From positions 24,270,176-24,334,175 of the forward strand of contig NC_135550.1 in NCBI RefSeq assembly GCF_964340395.1: 64,000 nucleotides of DNA, written 5' to 3'. Positions 26,289 to 39,700 of the stretch are shown piece by piece. The first letter of the stretch is position 1. Every line of letters starts with the position of its first letter. Made by a program: the position numbers and the translations under genes. The DNA is from Glandiceps talaboti. Its lineage: Eukaryota > Hemichordata > Enteropneusta > Spengelidae. The notes under the pieces were generated by a model, which was not told the DNA's origin, ran no database searches, and saw only the letters and a list, made by a program, of their open reading frames with translations.

Positions 26289-27510
26289 CTGGAAAAAAAG
26301 AATACTTTCTTGTCATACAACACATTGGCATTGTTCATTTTGGTACTTTGGTCCTATATATGGAAGTCCTTGACAGTAGTTAACCTGTACACATATTTTT
26401 GAAGCTTCACACATTTTCATTAGCTGCTATTTGTTATTTTTGTAGTTGTTACATTAGTTTGGACAGTTATAGCTTCTTAACACACTAAGGGGATTTTGTC
26501 CTATGAAGCATCTGTCAAGAGTTACTACCAAAATTAAGAGAGAGTATAGAGTTTCAATAAGGTGGCACAATGGTTGGGTTTTTATGGTAACGTATTACAC
26601 AAACAAGCGACCTATCGGTCAGAATAGCTCCGCTGTTTTTTTATTTTATTTTATTTTTTATTTTGGTGACATGTAGAAGTGGTTCAGTTCTTCAGCTCTT
26701 TACTATGCAGTTTTGTTTTAGCGATGCAATAAAGTGGTTAGTGGTTTCATATGATGTCTCACTATAAAACACATTTTACACAGAAGTTGGCCCATGTATT
26801 GTACTTTTATACCATAGTCACCATTTTATAACAAAAATCTACAGTTATGAAAAATTGCACAAAATCTCAGAAAAAAATGACTGGGAAATGCACACAAGAA
26901 AAAGAAAAAAAAGAGGATTTTGAGGTTGGCTATAAATAATTCCAGTGTCTTACAGCTTTAACCCTGGAAAATTTTAATGATGAATGAAATAAACTAGGGA
27001 TCTAAAATAATTTTGAGGCAATTTTAATTTCAATTTTCTAACAAATTTACCAAGTCAACAACATTCAACTTGTACTAGTTGTAGTAGATATATATATAGG
27101 GAAGAAATGTATTAATCGCCATCTTAGTTTCCGTACGGCGACAATCCCCAAGTACCCGAAAGAGAGTCATTCTCAGCCATTGACAGGGTTCGACACTGGA
27201 GTAAAAAAGTCACTATCCCACAGGACTAGTAAAATTGATAACGTAGTAGTCCTGCAAAAAATCTGGTGGTCCTATCTTTAAGTGCTTTCGCTTGTTCACT
27301 TAGGCTCTTCATCTCTCTTAGTTTTTGCTCAACTTCTAATTCACTTTTCCAAAACCCATATTTATTTCAAACCGTGTGTTGTAATTGAACGGTCTATTTC
27401 TTTGTAGTTGTTTGTGCATCATCAACTCATTACTGTAATTTTATTCTCTTTTTTATGTTTTGGAGCTTCTTCTCTTTTTTGTTGCTTTCTGTGAGTAGTT
27501 TGTCTTAATT

Positions 27511-27524
27511 GGGGGGGGGGGGGG
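27511..27524. repeat. G14 homopolymer
   Basis: Perfect G run in the predicted 3'UTR intron of YLPM1. Confidence 0.95.
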
Positions 27525-29599
27525 TAATAAGATGTTATGTGGTCTTATTTCTAGCTCATAACATTTCTGGTACACATTGATCTAACTATTGCATTTTTAA
27601 AAGACAAAAAATTACCTTCCCATGGAGCAAGTCTTTATAGTGTTGTCCTTAGTGCATATTAGAATGTATTTACAACATAAAAATAAATAAATTTGAAGGT
27701 TACCAGCAGTTACAGCAAAATTTTGTTACTAATTACATGTACAAGTCACTTCGTCTATTTTCGTGTCTACGTACTTCCGGGTTGACATAAACGTTAAACG
27801 TGATACAGTCGGCCCTATAATTACTAAGAAATGACAAAACCGTTCGCAAAATAAAGTTCAGGATTTTAATTTTTCAAACTGAATATCAATATCCACTACA
27901 CATTCAATAACTGGTTTCGCGTATTTAGAAATGTGCCCCAAAACATGAACACGGAACACGGAATCGTACCGTGTCAGTGTTACTAACTAAGTTAGCATTT
28001 TCATTGTAGGCTGTAAGTTGTACCGGTAAAAAAACGATCATCACATCATGTAGGAAGTACAAAAACATAGAACACGTTGTTTTCTTGCTGAATAAACTCA
28101 CTGAAATAACAACACGGTCAAATCGCGTCTTCGATTTTGACAGCCACCATTGTTATGATTGAGCTTCACTTACTTCCGTTGAACGTGGCCAGTACAGTGT
28201 AGAGGCCAGCCTTACCCTTATTATACACAAATCATCGTACAACTAATTTTATTGGCTATAATATTAGCTACATTTGAAAGGTCTCACTTGATTGGCTCAT
28301 CCTTCGCTATTCCCGTTTTCAAGAGACACCCCGCCAGAATAAAGTGCCACGTAGTACAGCAATGGCGCGAGATCGCCTGTTGGGCGACTTTCCCACCGGG
28401 TGTGCTTTTCGAAAACTACACAACACATGCTTTTATGACACGAAATCATAGAAAATCTACCCCGTTTCCAAACTAATCGTAATTTTATCGCGAATAGACA
28501 ACCGGAGTTGGTCAAAATAGCAAATTAAAAATCAAATGAATTTTACTATGACCGTGAATTCATCATATAGCCGGTGGTTTGAATTCTGAGCTCCCTACTA
28601 ATATACCTATCACAGAAAGTTACTCGACTCGCGGGATAGCGTGTACGTGTATGTCGAACCCTTGCTATACGTTACAGCATAGACCCTCCTGGTTACAGTG
28701 GTAACACTCGTTCATGTTCGATTACCTTTCATAAAGAAAACACAACGAAATGGTTGAAGTGATCTTTTTTTAAATTTCTTTTCATCACAAAAACAAAATC
28801 TGTGTGATCAAAAGTGTTGTAAACTAAACCAGAAAGAATTATCGGACTGGCTAAACTTCCCGCTGAACTGGAGTAAGGTCCAAGCCTCGTTAGTACGTGA
28901 GCAAATCGTCTCAAACTCATGAAACTAGCGATACAACTTTCAAAATATAACTTGACATGTCTTCATTTGTTAGAGTTATACAATTCAAGACGGGTTTTCA
29001 CTCGAAAGAAACAATTCTGTGAATAATGACATTCTGAACACAGCGATTTCTCGGACGATGTTAACACTGTAACGTACGGCTGGCAACGACTTGCTTCCGG
29101 GTTAGTCCCTCGTACATCCGGGTACTTGAGATTGTCGCCGTACGGAACTACCACATCGGCAATTTTGACGCTGTAATTTTGCCACCAATATTGATCGTAC
29201 AAAAACAAAACTCCATAAATGAACCACCCACAAAGTACTTTCCCTTTCAAAATGTGGTAATTTTAGAAAGAGTATTATCGTTTTTATTGACGACTGACTC
29301 TGTCAAAAATCGTCCCATACACTTCAGTTCACAGGCATTCAAACTTGATCATGAGGGAGGTGCATATACTGGAATGAACCATTCTGTAGGAGGGGTGGAT
29401 GGAGAATTGGATTTGAAGTTTACAACCCTTTTTCGAACAAATATTTGTCATTTGGGCGCACAATGCGTAGAATTAAGACTATAGCACATATTACATTGCT
29501 TGTTTGACGTCAATAGTGTCTTTTGAAAAGTTGCACTTTACCTAAAGTCTCGCGGAGTGATTTCCAATATGGCGTCGGTCATTATACTCATTAACATAT

Positions 29600-29930
29600 T
29601 CATTTTTTTTTCAAATTTCAAAAAAAAAATCATAAAAAATAGGAGAGAAGACGTGCTGACTTGAAATTAACAAATCTAAGTAAGGTACCCTCTGTGCATC
29701 AACACACCACATATCAAAGCAATCTGACTTAAAGTTTATGAGGAGTTGATGAAAATGTCATTTTTGGGAAAAAAATCATTAGAAATTGAAAATGGCACAG
29801 ATCAACTTGGCATGAACAAATCTGAATAGCCTCCCCCCAGGGAACATGCACACCAAATATCGAAGAATTCCGACTGTCACTTTCGGAGTAGATAGTGAAG
29901 ATATAAAAGTTTGACGGACACCTATGATTC
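29600..29930 (-). repeat. Two diverged ~147-bp tandem repeats
   Basis: On the plus strand, CACACCACATATCAAAG (29703 on) and CACACCAAATATCGAAG (29850 on) lie 147 bp apart. They sit in matching contexts (AAATCTRARTA upstream, CYGACT downstream). This is probably the body of an old non-coding repeat within the larger inverted-repeat structure. The minus frame at 29729-29932 over one unit is not convincing as a gene. Confidence 0.5.
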
Positions 29931-29968
29931 ACTCTACTCTCTATACCTCAATACCCACCTATACCTAA

Positions 29969-30002
29969 AGCTACGCTTTCAGCTTTCGCTGACAGCGGAG
30001 CT
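29969..30002. repeat. 34-nt hairpin (AGCT-ended)
   Basis: AGCTACGCTTTCAGC and GCTGACAGCGGAGCT flank a TTTC loop and pair with two mismatches. Half of it recurs inverted at 26625-26636, so it is part of the repeat structure there rather than a host terminator. Confidence 0.6.
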
Positions 30003-30356
30003 AACAAAATACTGCCACTGACACAAAGTTATGTGTTTATATCTTCCTTGCCTCATCAGACAGTGATGTTGATTTGTGTTCACAAGGAGAAAAATGTTAT
30101 CATTTTATGTGTGCACGTTATCACTGTATCAGTGTTTGTATTTTGTTTGCCTCATTCATAACAAAAATGCTGTTAGAAGTAAAAACATCATGCCATCGTA
30201 TTGAAACTCTATACTCTCTCTTAATTTTGGTAGTAACCTCAATTATCTAACATTTTCCCAACCTATATATCTTGATCATGACTCTCTTGAGTTGTCTTGT
30301 CTTCTTTTTTTTCCCGATGGGCAGTAATCGAACAGACACTTGACCAATTTACTTAC

Positions 30357-30377
30357 CTTCTAAAAATAGTTTGACTA
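30357..30377 (-). other. YLPM1: Short 3'UTR segment ending in a strong splice donor
   Basis: The last coding exon continues 21 nt past the stop codon to GAAG|GTAAGT. A donor this close to the stop would not be expected to trigger nonsense-mediated decay under the ~50-nt rule. The proposed acceptor is at 26288. Confidence 0.5.
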
Positions 30378-30677
30378 TTAAAAGAGTTTTGTTCTATTGA
30401 GAGCTTTGTCAGCATAGGAATCATCTGTTATCTTCTCCCAATCAGTCTGTCCAACTATAAATCCTAAAGCTCTCTTCTTCTCTTGATCTTTTCTTTCCTC
30501 AATATCAGCCCATCTAACCTGGACAAAAAACAAACAGATACAATGAATAATCAGAAATAGACCAATGATCGTCTTCACAGTATCAGTCATGCTAACCTGG
30601 ATGTAGGCATGTACACACAGACACAGACACAGACACAGACACACGCACACAGACACAGACACACACACAGACACACA

Positions 30678-30768
<91 letters not shown>

Positions 30769-33700
30769 CTAAAGTCACTATTTTCTGTAAATGGCTGGAA
30801 TGAAATCCACTTTGGGTGGTCGGTTTTAAAGTTAACTTACTCGTTTCTTTCCTGACTCCGATTCTGACCTCTCATTGTAGTCATCAGGTAGTTGGAGATA
30901 GTCTCCTATCCTCTGTGCTACAGTATCTTCTCTTTTCCGTTTACCATAATAACGGACTCCATCTAACTTATCTGAAAAGTTCAAGAAGTACATAACAAAC
31001 CATTAATCCTTTACTCTTTTTGCTTGGGTTACTCAACAATAAATCAACATTTATAGAAAGATTACATGAATCTGAAAAGTCTTAAAAAAAACACTGTATT
31101 CAAGTTGTTTGGCTATCTTCACTACTGGACTAAAGCCAGTTAAAAGTTAATTAAGTACATCAACAATAGAAAAGATTCTAATTCATATAATTGTGTTCTA
31201 CTGGATATCATCAAATCAACAAATACCAAAAATAGCACAAAAATGGTAAGATTTCTTACTCTTACACAATAAAACACTATATGTTGGGTATTTCTTAACG
31301 TATACCTTGGTCATATTGTTCTATTTTAAAAGACCTTGATCAACTTCAACGCATTGAAAATTGGTGAAGTCACGACAAAATACATACACACTTGTCGCGT
31401 ACGTAACAACCGACAGCGAGAACGGGCCGCAACGGACAAAAACAAGAACAGTTTGATGTAAACGGCCATAGCATCGCGAAAGCTAGACGGAACATGCACG
31501 CATCGATAGCAAGCTTGGCGGTACGGGTGAAATTTGAGCACGGTTCAAATGAACCATGGCACTACATGGATTCCTTGTGATGGTTCACTTCAGTAGTTCT
31601 ACCATCAAAAGATGTCACCTTGAGAATAATTCAGACATTCAAGCTCGGAATCATCTCATGACATCCTCAAAATCAAGAATCTGAGTCTAAAACAGTTTTC
31701 CAACTAAAGCAATGGGCTAATAAAGACATTTTCATGTCACTGAATCAAGAAGCTTGTTGTTATTCATAAGTCCTTTATTCAAAATAATTAAATATCTTCA
31801 AATGGATATACCCGGTATGTTGTATTAAAGGGCAGTACTCCTTCTCAAACTGTTTTCACTCAGCCATTTACCATGATCACATAATTTTGAAAATCTATGT
31901 ACATGCAATGAGAAGTACTTTTTGTTAAGTCAACTCAATAAGGTGATTTTTCATACACAGCTTTAACAGATTTGAAATCTATATAAGGTGGTACTACTTA
32001 CACTATTTTTTTATCTATGCTTTTATTAAAGTGGTGTGGTTAAGGGGTAAAAAACAAGTAATGTTGGGGGAATTGTTGGTGAGTGAAAACAAGATACAAG
32101 ATCTGTGACCACACTGCTATCTGATACTGTTTACTACAATTTTGAACTATTGATGATTTCAATTCTCACTTTGTAGCGGAAATATGACATCGCACTGCTT
32201 GATGACATGTATATATGTCTGTCTTTTAACTTGTTCATTTCTTGTAGAAGAGTGACAGCACAGGAGGCTACATGTAAGTAGCGCATTACCACTTTCCCAT
32301 TCTATGCCATTTGAGAAATCAAATGGCAATTTTATCACACTTCCTCACTGTCTCGAAACACCGCTGTGGTGGTCAACCATGCATTTTCAGGAGTTTCCCA
32401 ATTGGTCAAGTTTGGTTTGAGTTCAAGTTTCACCATGAAACATATCTGCATATCAGATATTAACAATGGACAACAACTACTACAGTAGTTGGAAGGACAT
32501 ATCTCTAATGGTGAAATGACAGTCAAATACTGTGTTCTCTATTTTTATTTTGTTGCCTTGGGGATAGGCTTATAAACAAATGATAACATTCTCAGACATG
32601 GCTCAAGTCAGAAAGAGGGTATTAGAAGTGGGCGAATGCTTATAATTGGATAGACACACTATATACTACAATAATGAGTGAGACTGGTACAACATCCAGT
32701 GATAGGAATACCTTTCGACCACACATTTTACAGTTTTTTCATACCAGAAGTGTACCAAATCCCACATACTCATTAAATATGCAATACTTCAAATCAAGTC
32801 TGTACTCAATCTTTCACATTACACCATTCCGACACCAGACTTATTGAGAAAATTATTTTGAAACTCCTGTTATATATGTAAACAGGAGATTCAACATGTC
32901 TATGTTAAAGTAAATTTGATCTGGCATGCATGACGTGTAACACTGAGAGCCAGCCTATCAACTATCAAAATATGATGATTTGTCATGGCAGATGTTCATA
33001 ATCATGAAGTAACAATTGTTCCACTGATAAACTGAAGCAGGGACTGGGAAAACTAGTTTCATGACACAAATATTTATCCGCTATAACAGTCAATATATAA
33101 GTGAGGACAGTTTCATGCCAGTATATCTCAAGTTTTGATTAGGGGTTTAGTATTTTGAGCTTTTAAGAGGTTTTAAACTGTCTACAAACTTGACAAGAGT
33201 TTTCTACTCCCTGAACAATGCTTAATCTTTATCACGAACAGACAGATCTCTTTGAAATGTCTTTATAAATAATTCAACTGATAAACAATATCAATGATCA
33301 GGTTTTTAAGTTTGACAAATTGTCACTGAATTATTTATACTTGGTATATAAATGTCAGACTGTGTGATTGATAGTTGAGTGCTGCCAGCAGATAATGATG
33401 ATGAAGTATGTTTCAGTGAACAGAATACTACCAGCAGTTTTATATGTTACACTCAGATAATCTCATAAAGGCCCACACTTTCATTATGTTTGGTATTAAA
33501 TGTTTCAGTATACATTTTGTAATTTGCTTTTTATGGGTTTTGTCATTTTTATTATGTTTGATGTAGTTCTCTGTAAGTCAGTCAATAGGAAATTGTCAGT
33601 TTTATGTCGTTATTTGTCATTTCTGACAGAATAGCTGTAGCTACTTGTCACTGGTTGCATCGCCCTTTTTTCATTTATTTTGTCATCTGTCTGTGATCGT

Positions 33701-36700
33701 GATTTTTGGCAGTTCATACTACGACTTCCAAATTACAAAACTGATCAATGAGCTTACTATTAAAGTTCCAGAAAAAACAGAATAATTCACACTCAAATGC
33801 ACCCCCCCCCCCCCCCCCCCAAGTTTTTGAGGACCTATTACGGTATGTTTAAACGTGGACAAAATAAATGCCAGAACTTGTCAAATGAGTTATGGACCCT
33901 GAATGTTTCAGATGAAAAACGGAACTGAGATGCTATGTAACAGTGGGTTGTACATGTACAACTGAATTTAGTATTTGGACACTGCAACACGTCTTGAGCA
34001 TGTGAGTTGATACATGTAGTTTATAAGTATCTACTCTAATTGTTGCGTCAACTTGTAATTTCAAAGTTTTCTTTTGCTGTGTTTAATAGGTGAACAAACT
34101 TGTATAGATGACTTACCTAGCTTCCCTTCTGATGCATCCTCCCAGCGGCTCTTGCTTGGTACCTGGTAGAATTCATAGATAATCTTGCAAATGAGATATA
34201 ATTTTAACAGGGCACCAAAACCAATGAAAAGAACAAATTTCTGTCTAACATTCTGATACATTGCTCTCAGTGCCCTTTGAACGAAACATCACAAAACTAC
34301 TGCATCTTCAACAGGATAACACAGCACCTGTTTGTTTGTGATAGTCAAGCTAAGGAGAAACTAGACGATGAGCTTTGCAACTTTATTAAAGAAGAGCAAT
34401 AGATGAAGAATTATCTGGGACGATTTCAACAACAGCAACCACTTGTATGTCATCAAGGTGATGACAAATTCTTCTAAAATTACACATCTTTAACAGCATT
34501 TAAAAACACAATATAAGAGCTCATGTGTACATAAATGTACTTGCCGTGTCAGACCAAAATAATTATTCTATCTACAAGTACATACGCATGTACATAAAAC
34601 ATCCCTTTTCCCTATTTGCGTTGTCTTTTTTTCACTAATCCCTCTTCAAAATCTATCAACAGGGTTAAACATTATTTTTAAAAACCTGGGTGGCCATTCA
34701 TCAAAAAATTGAACACATACCACAACACCGTGTGTTTACCAGTGTCTACCATCTACAACACTTAAACTTACCTCATATCTCTGCATCTCTACTTTCAAGT
34801 TGCCCCCCCCCCCCCCCCCCCCCCCATTTTTATTACATTTCTGATTAATAAATGTTAAAATAATCCTAATACACTTGCAATATCTTTGTAACATACCTTG
34901 TAACCACAGTCCATCGTATGTTATAAACTTCCATGGGGTCAGGGAACATATTGACTTTAACTACACTATAAAGTATTTGTAAAACAACCAAACTACATTA
35001 AATGGTGTTACTCACAATTCTCCTCTTCTCTTTAGTCCATCTGCTCCACTTCTTCTCCATGGGGAAGTGACTTACCTACCTGTATTTGCTGTTGAAAAAA
35101 GGTAAGTTATACCCCAAACTGATGTAAACACGTTTGTACTCACATCTGGTTAACATCCAGTCCAGTCCACAATAGTACAGGAAACCATACTGACCCAACT
35201 TACCTGCATGCTGTAATGTTAAAAGTCAGATGAAGGAGGAACAAATTGGAAAATTTTCTCGCATAGTTTTTCTTTTACTTTTATCCTTTTTTCCCCTTCT
35301 TTTTTCAAACTCACGCTTATGTAGATCTTGTACATGACTGCAATTTGCTCACTGTCATATAAACATTTTTTGTTCAGTCACATTTTGACAACTATTTGAA
35401 ATGTTTAAATCCTGGAGGGAAATGGTGAAAACATGATCTTCCATTTTGTTCTCTCCTTGTTACAATGCAATCCAAATGACCATACGGTGCCTACCAAATC
35501 GTCATCTTCTTTATCATCAGAATCATTTTTCTTTGCTGCAGCTTCCTCCTCTTTTTTCTTCTTTGCTGCTTCAGCTTCTTCATCAAAGTCTTCCATTTCA
35601 ACCTGAACAAGACAGCATAATTGTAAGTCACACAAGTGTTCAATGATGTGACATTAAACATGGTAAGAATTTTAACATATTTGGTCGTATATAAAATGAC
35701 CCTTTTCACACTTTAAACCCCTTCCATATTGCAATTTGAATTCCCAGTGTCCATTTTCAATAATCTGAAAATATGTTTCGATAGTACCAGTCACTAACAA
35801 TATTGGGGTGCATATGTCTTGTTAGCATTAGTACATTATATACCTAGGACATAACTCTAACCACAGCACAGTGACAGGAATACTAATCTACTTTATCACT
35901 CTGGAGATTTTTCTCATTATCGATCTTCAAGATCTCTCTGAGGGACATCACATTTACACTATTCAACTTTGTCCCAACTTTCTCGTATCTGTTTTTGCAT
36001 TGATACTTGTACAGCTACTGACAATCCATGTCACTGTTGACATCTGTTTATCGATATAAATTAACAAGTATTCACTTACCTCTATGATGGCATCATCTTG
36101 TATCAAAGACCTCATATCCAACTTTGGATGATGGATGGGTGTTTCATCCCAATTATCAATCATCTGTCAAACAACCATAAAACCACATTCATATTGATAA
36201 ATATGCACGTCATAAAGATTTCCATATCAATTATGTTGTCATGATAACCATCATTTGTTTTATTTGGAGGATTAAAGTTATATAAGTTATTAGTATGATA
36301 GATAGATGGGAGTTTTAATAATAAAACTGGGGAATAATCAGGGCTCAAAATAATGACCCTTTAACTGTCCCGGGCATGTGATCGAAAGGCTTTGGCAAAC
36401 GGTTTTAAAAAGTGCTTGACCCAAGAGACAAGTAGAATTTCTCATGGTTATCAATCAGAGATCTCCACACAATGACTACTTCTGTACCTGCAGGAACTTT
36501 CAAAGTGATTTTTTTGACAAATCCCCCCCCCCCAAAAAAAAAAATGTGATCAGTGAATATGTATTGGCTGCAAAAATACCCACTTTATGTACAAGCACTT
36601 TTTATTTTCTAGTTATCCTGTGGGCAAGTGAATTGTTTTCATTATTTTGACCCCTGATAATATAATAGTTGCTATGATTACCTTTTGAATTTCACCAACT

Positions 36701-39700
36701 TTGCGGTCATGAATATTCTTCTTTGAACAGGTTTGGGCATCTGCTTTCAATTCAGCAACATACACCTTGGAATAAAAATAGCTTCAGTATTACTATAATA
36801 GCAATAATAATAATAATAATAATAACTTTATCCTAACTTTATCTATATTACCAGATGTCAGTACAATACAATAAAGTGTTATTCATTCATCTGTTATAAC
36901 TGTTTATCATTAAATATTTTCAATTCACTTTAAGTCAAATGTGTATGTCTATACTATCTCGGCTTACAGAAAGCAGTTGGAAATCAGAATTACATTGCAG
37001 ACAAGAGGCTGTACCATATGTCATGAACATATGCTGTGATTATATTTCTCAAAAACCCCATTATAGGTATGATAAATTCCACTTAATACAGGGTCACTAT
37101 GGCAACCGTTACCACACATCGATTACCTACATGAGAAACTCAATATGTTACGATATTACTACTCTGATATATGGTTCTTTCATTTCTCAACAAATGTGAC
37201 TGAACTGATGGAATTTCCATACTAGGCACCATAACCATCACAATTTATTCCCAATCTTCAATCATTCATTTATATTATGTTGATTATATGCATACATTAA
37301 TAGACTTTTCAGTGTAATCTTACCTCAAAGTTTTTCTGTCTCCCATAGTTATAGAACTGTTCAAAGTGTTTCACTTTTTGATTGATGGCATCCACCAAAA
37401 CAAAATCAAAGAAACCATCATCGATTGTTTTCTTGTATGCTTTAAAGAGACTAGTGCGATAAGCTTCCTCCATTTCTACCTCATATTCATACTCCAATAC
37501 CTGATAACAAAGTGAGAACTCAACTCAAATATACACTATTGATACACTGACCTAGAGTTATAGACTGATGACAATGAAACAAACATCATTTTTTGATAGG
37601 TCACCTCGTTATGAAAGACAACTTACTAGATTGTGGTGAAAATAGATCACACTGAACACTATTTGTGGTTTTGCTGAATCTTCATATTTTGGCAAAAGAC
37701 AGCTAACGAAGCCAATCTTGTTGAACATACAATCTTTGCTATACATTCAACGAACAGCGAAGAGGTAAAATATGCAGGAAACACAGGCCAATTTAGCTAG
37801 ATGTACTCGGAGAAATAAACAGTACAAAAGTAATACCAACAAATTTGGGAATATTTTTCAGGAGCGCAATACATTACATAACTGAAACCATCAACACAAT
37901 CCTTATAGTGACTACAAAGCATAAAACATGCTTCCATAAGAGGTGTCCATCAAGCAACTGTCAGTTTATTGTTCAGAGCAATTCAACAGATGTAATCACT
38001 GCAATGCAATACTCAGCACAGACCGTGATGTTGTCATCATAACAATAAACTTGTCAAATTATCTTTCTCAATGGGCTCTCAATCATTTCTGAAAGTTTTT
38101 TGTTTTTTTTAAATTATTCAATGTATACTTTTCAAGTGGTTGAAAATAATGTTAAATACTAGTCTGTTTATGTTATACACAGATTCATAGATTTGGCTTT
38201 ACAACAAAATTTCATAAGCGCAAAGTTATCATTGTTCTCATAAGTTCATAAAGACTACTACACCAAGGTTTTTACTAACCTGAACTGTGACCTTTTTGCC
38301 AGTGTCTGGATCTCTCTCAGTTTTCTCAACTTCAGTCATGAAATAATCATCCAGACAAAGCATTCTGGGATTGTTGCCACTCATTTTGGCTTCCCTATCC
38401 TGGTAATTTGTACACAAAACATTAAAAAGAATGCATAAACCTTTCTGGATACTCAGACTTAGGACTTCAAGGGGGTAATTTAAATTTACTGTTCAGAGCA
38501 ATTCAACAGATGTAATCACTGCAATGCTTTACTCAGCACAGACCGTGATGTTGTCATCATAACAATAAATTTATCAACCTGTCCCCCATTCATTGTATTC
38601 CCCATATAACTGCCACACTCATTGTAACTCAAATTTATCACTTCAAGTTTGTACCATTACATTTAAACCATCAACATTACAAAAGTGTGAAATATATATT
38701 CATGTGATGATTTTTTCTGTATATTTTGCAGCCTAAAATCTAAATTTTTATTGAGTGTTGAATGTTCATCAGTTTCATGATTTTTATTTTACTAACCCAA
38801 TGTGTAGTACCTGTGCCAATTCTACATGACTGCCCATTAACAATACATTTTATCCCCCCCCCCCCCCAACATGTTGCTAGGCCTGAACTAGTCCTTGCAA
38901 CAATTCTGCCGCAGCCTTCTTTGTTGTGACATCTACAACATTAAAATTACTCATTTTTCCCTTACCTTGACAAGTTTTGAGACATACGTCTTTCCACTTC
39001 CTGGAGGGCCTCTGAATATGATGACAATTTGTTTGGGTCTATGTTTCCTGCCTGGATTGTTCAGAATATTCTCTATTAACACAGTCTCACCAGGAATTCG
39101 GAGATCTTCTTTCTTCTGAGGGACGGGTGGTGATGGCACATACTGCTGTCTGTCTAGTTGCAAAGACAATGAATAAATGGAAGAACTGCCAGCACCGTTA
39201 TTATAACTATCACCAGAGTCTCGACTGCGCTCATAGTCATACCTGAAATAAAGCAATATGTAAATGATGAATTCTACACAAAGTACATGTACTTAGTTGT
39301 GCTAATTTTCAAGGCTACCTTAATTTAAGCAAAATTTTACAAATCAAAATCCACACTATGTGGTAGATACTAGTCATCCCAAATAAAATTCCAATGTCTT
39401 CCCAAATAAACTAGTTTATCAAAGTAAATCTGAAAATATCTCTTACGACAAATGAGTTGGTAACCAAATCAAACATACAACTGCTTTGCTATTCACTCTA
39501 CCTTGCAACCAGTATTGTTCTTTGATTATTTTCACCCAGTATTAAACCTAACACTATTCAAAATGTTCAATCTCAAACAATGTTATCAAAAAGAAATCTT
39601 ACTTGTCATCTCTTCTGTATCTGTCCCTTTCTGATCTCTCCGGATCACGACGTTCTTGGTGGTATCTATCTCTGTCAGGACTGTGCTGGCCTCGATCTCG

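Larger units (their letters stand above)
26521..30237. mobile_element. Large imperfect inverted-repeat structure inside the YLPM1 3'UTR intron
   Basis: A perfect 39-bp inverted repeat forms the ends (26521-26559 and 30199-30237). Two further inverted matches are nested in the right order: TAGCTCCGCTGT (26625-26636 with 29992-30003), and an 18-bp block TTCCGTACGGCGACAATC plus CAAGTACCCG (27129-27158 with 29119-29147). The arms are otherwise diverged and carry different insertions. No transposase frame is visible and I found no target-site duplication. It could be a decayed foldback-type element, or an inverted duplication later broken up by insertions. Confidence 0.45.

Noticed and set aside
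27180-27205. GGTTCGACACTGG resembling a tRNA B box, suggesting a tRNA-derived SINE
   Set aside because: No matching A box or tRNA fold is visible at the right spacing, and no poly(A) or repeat tail follows.
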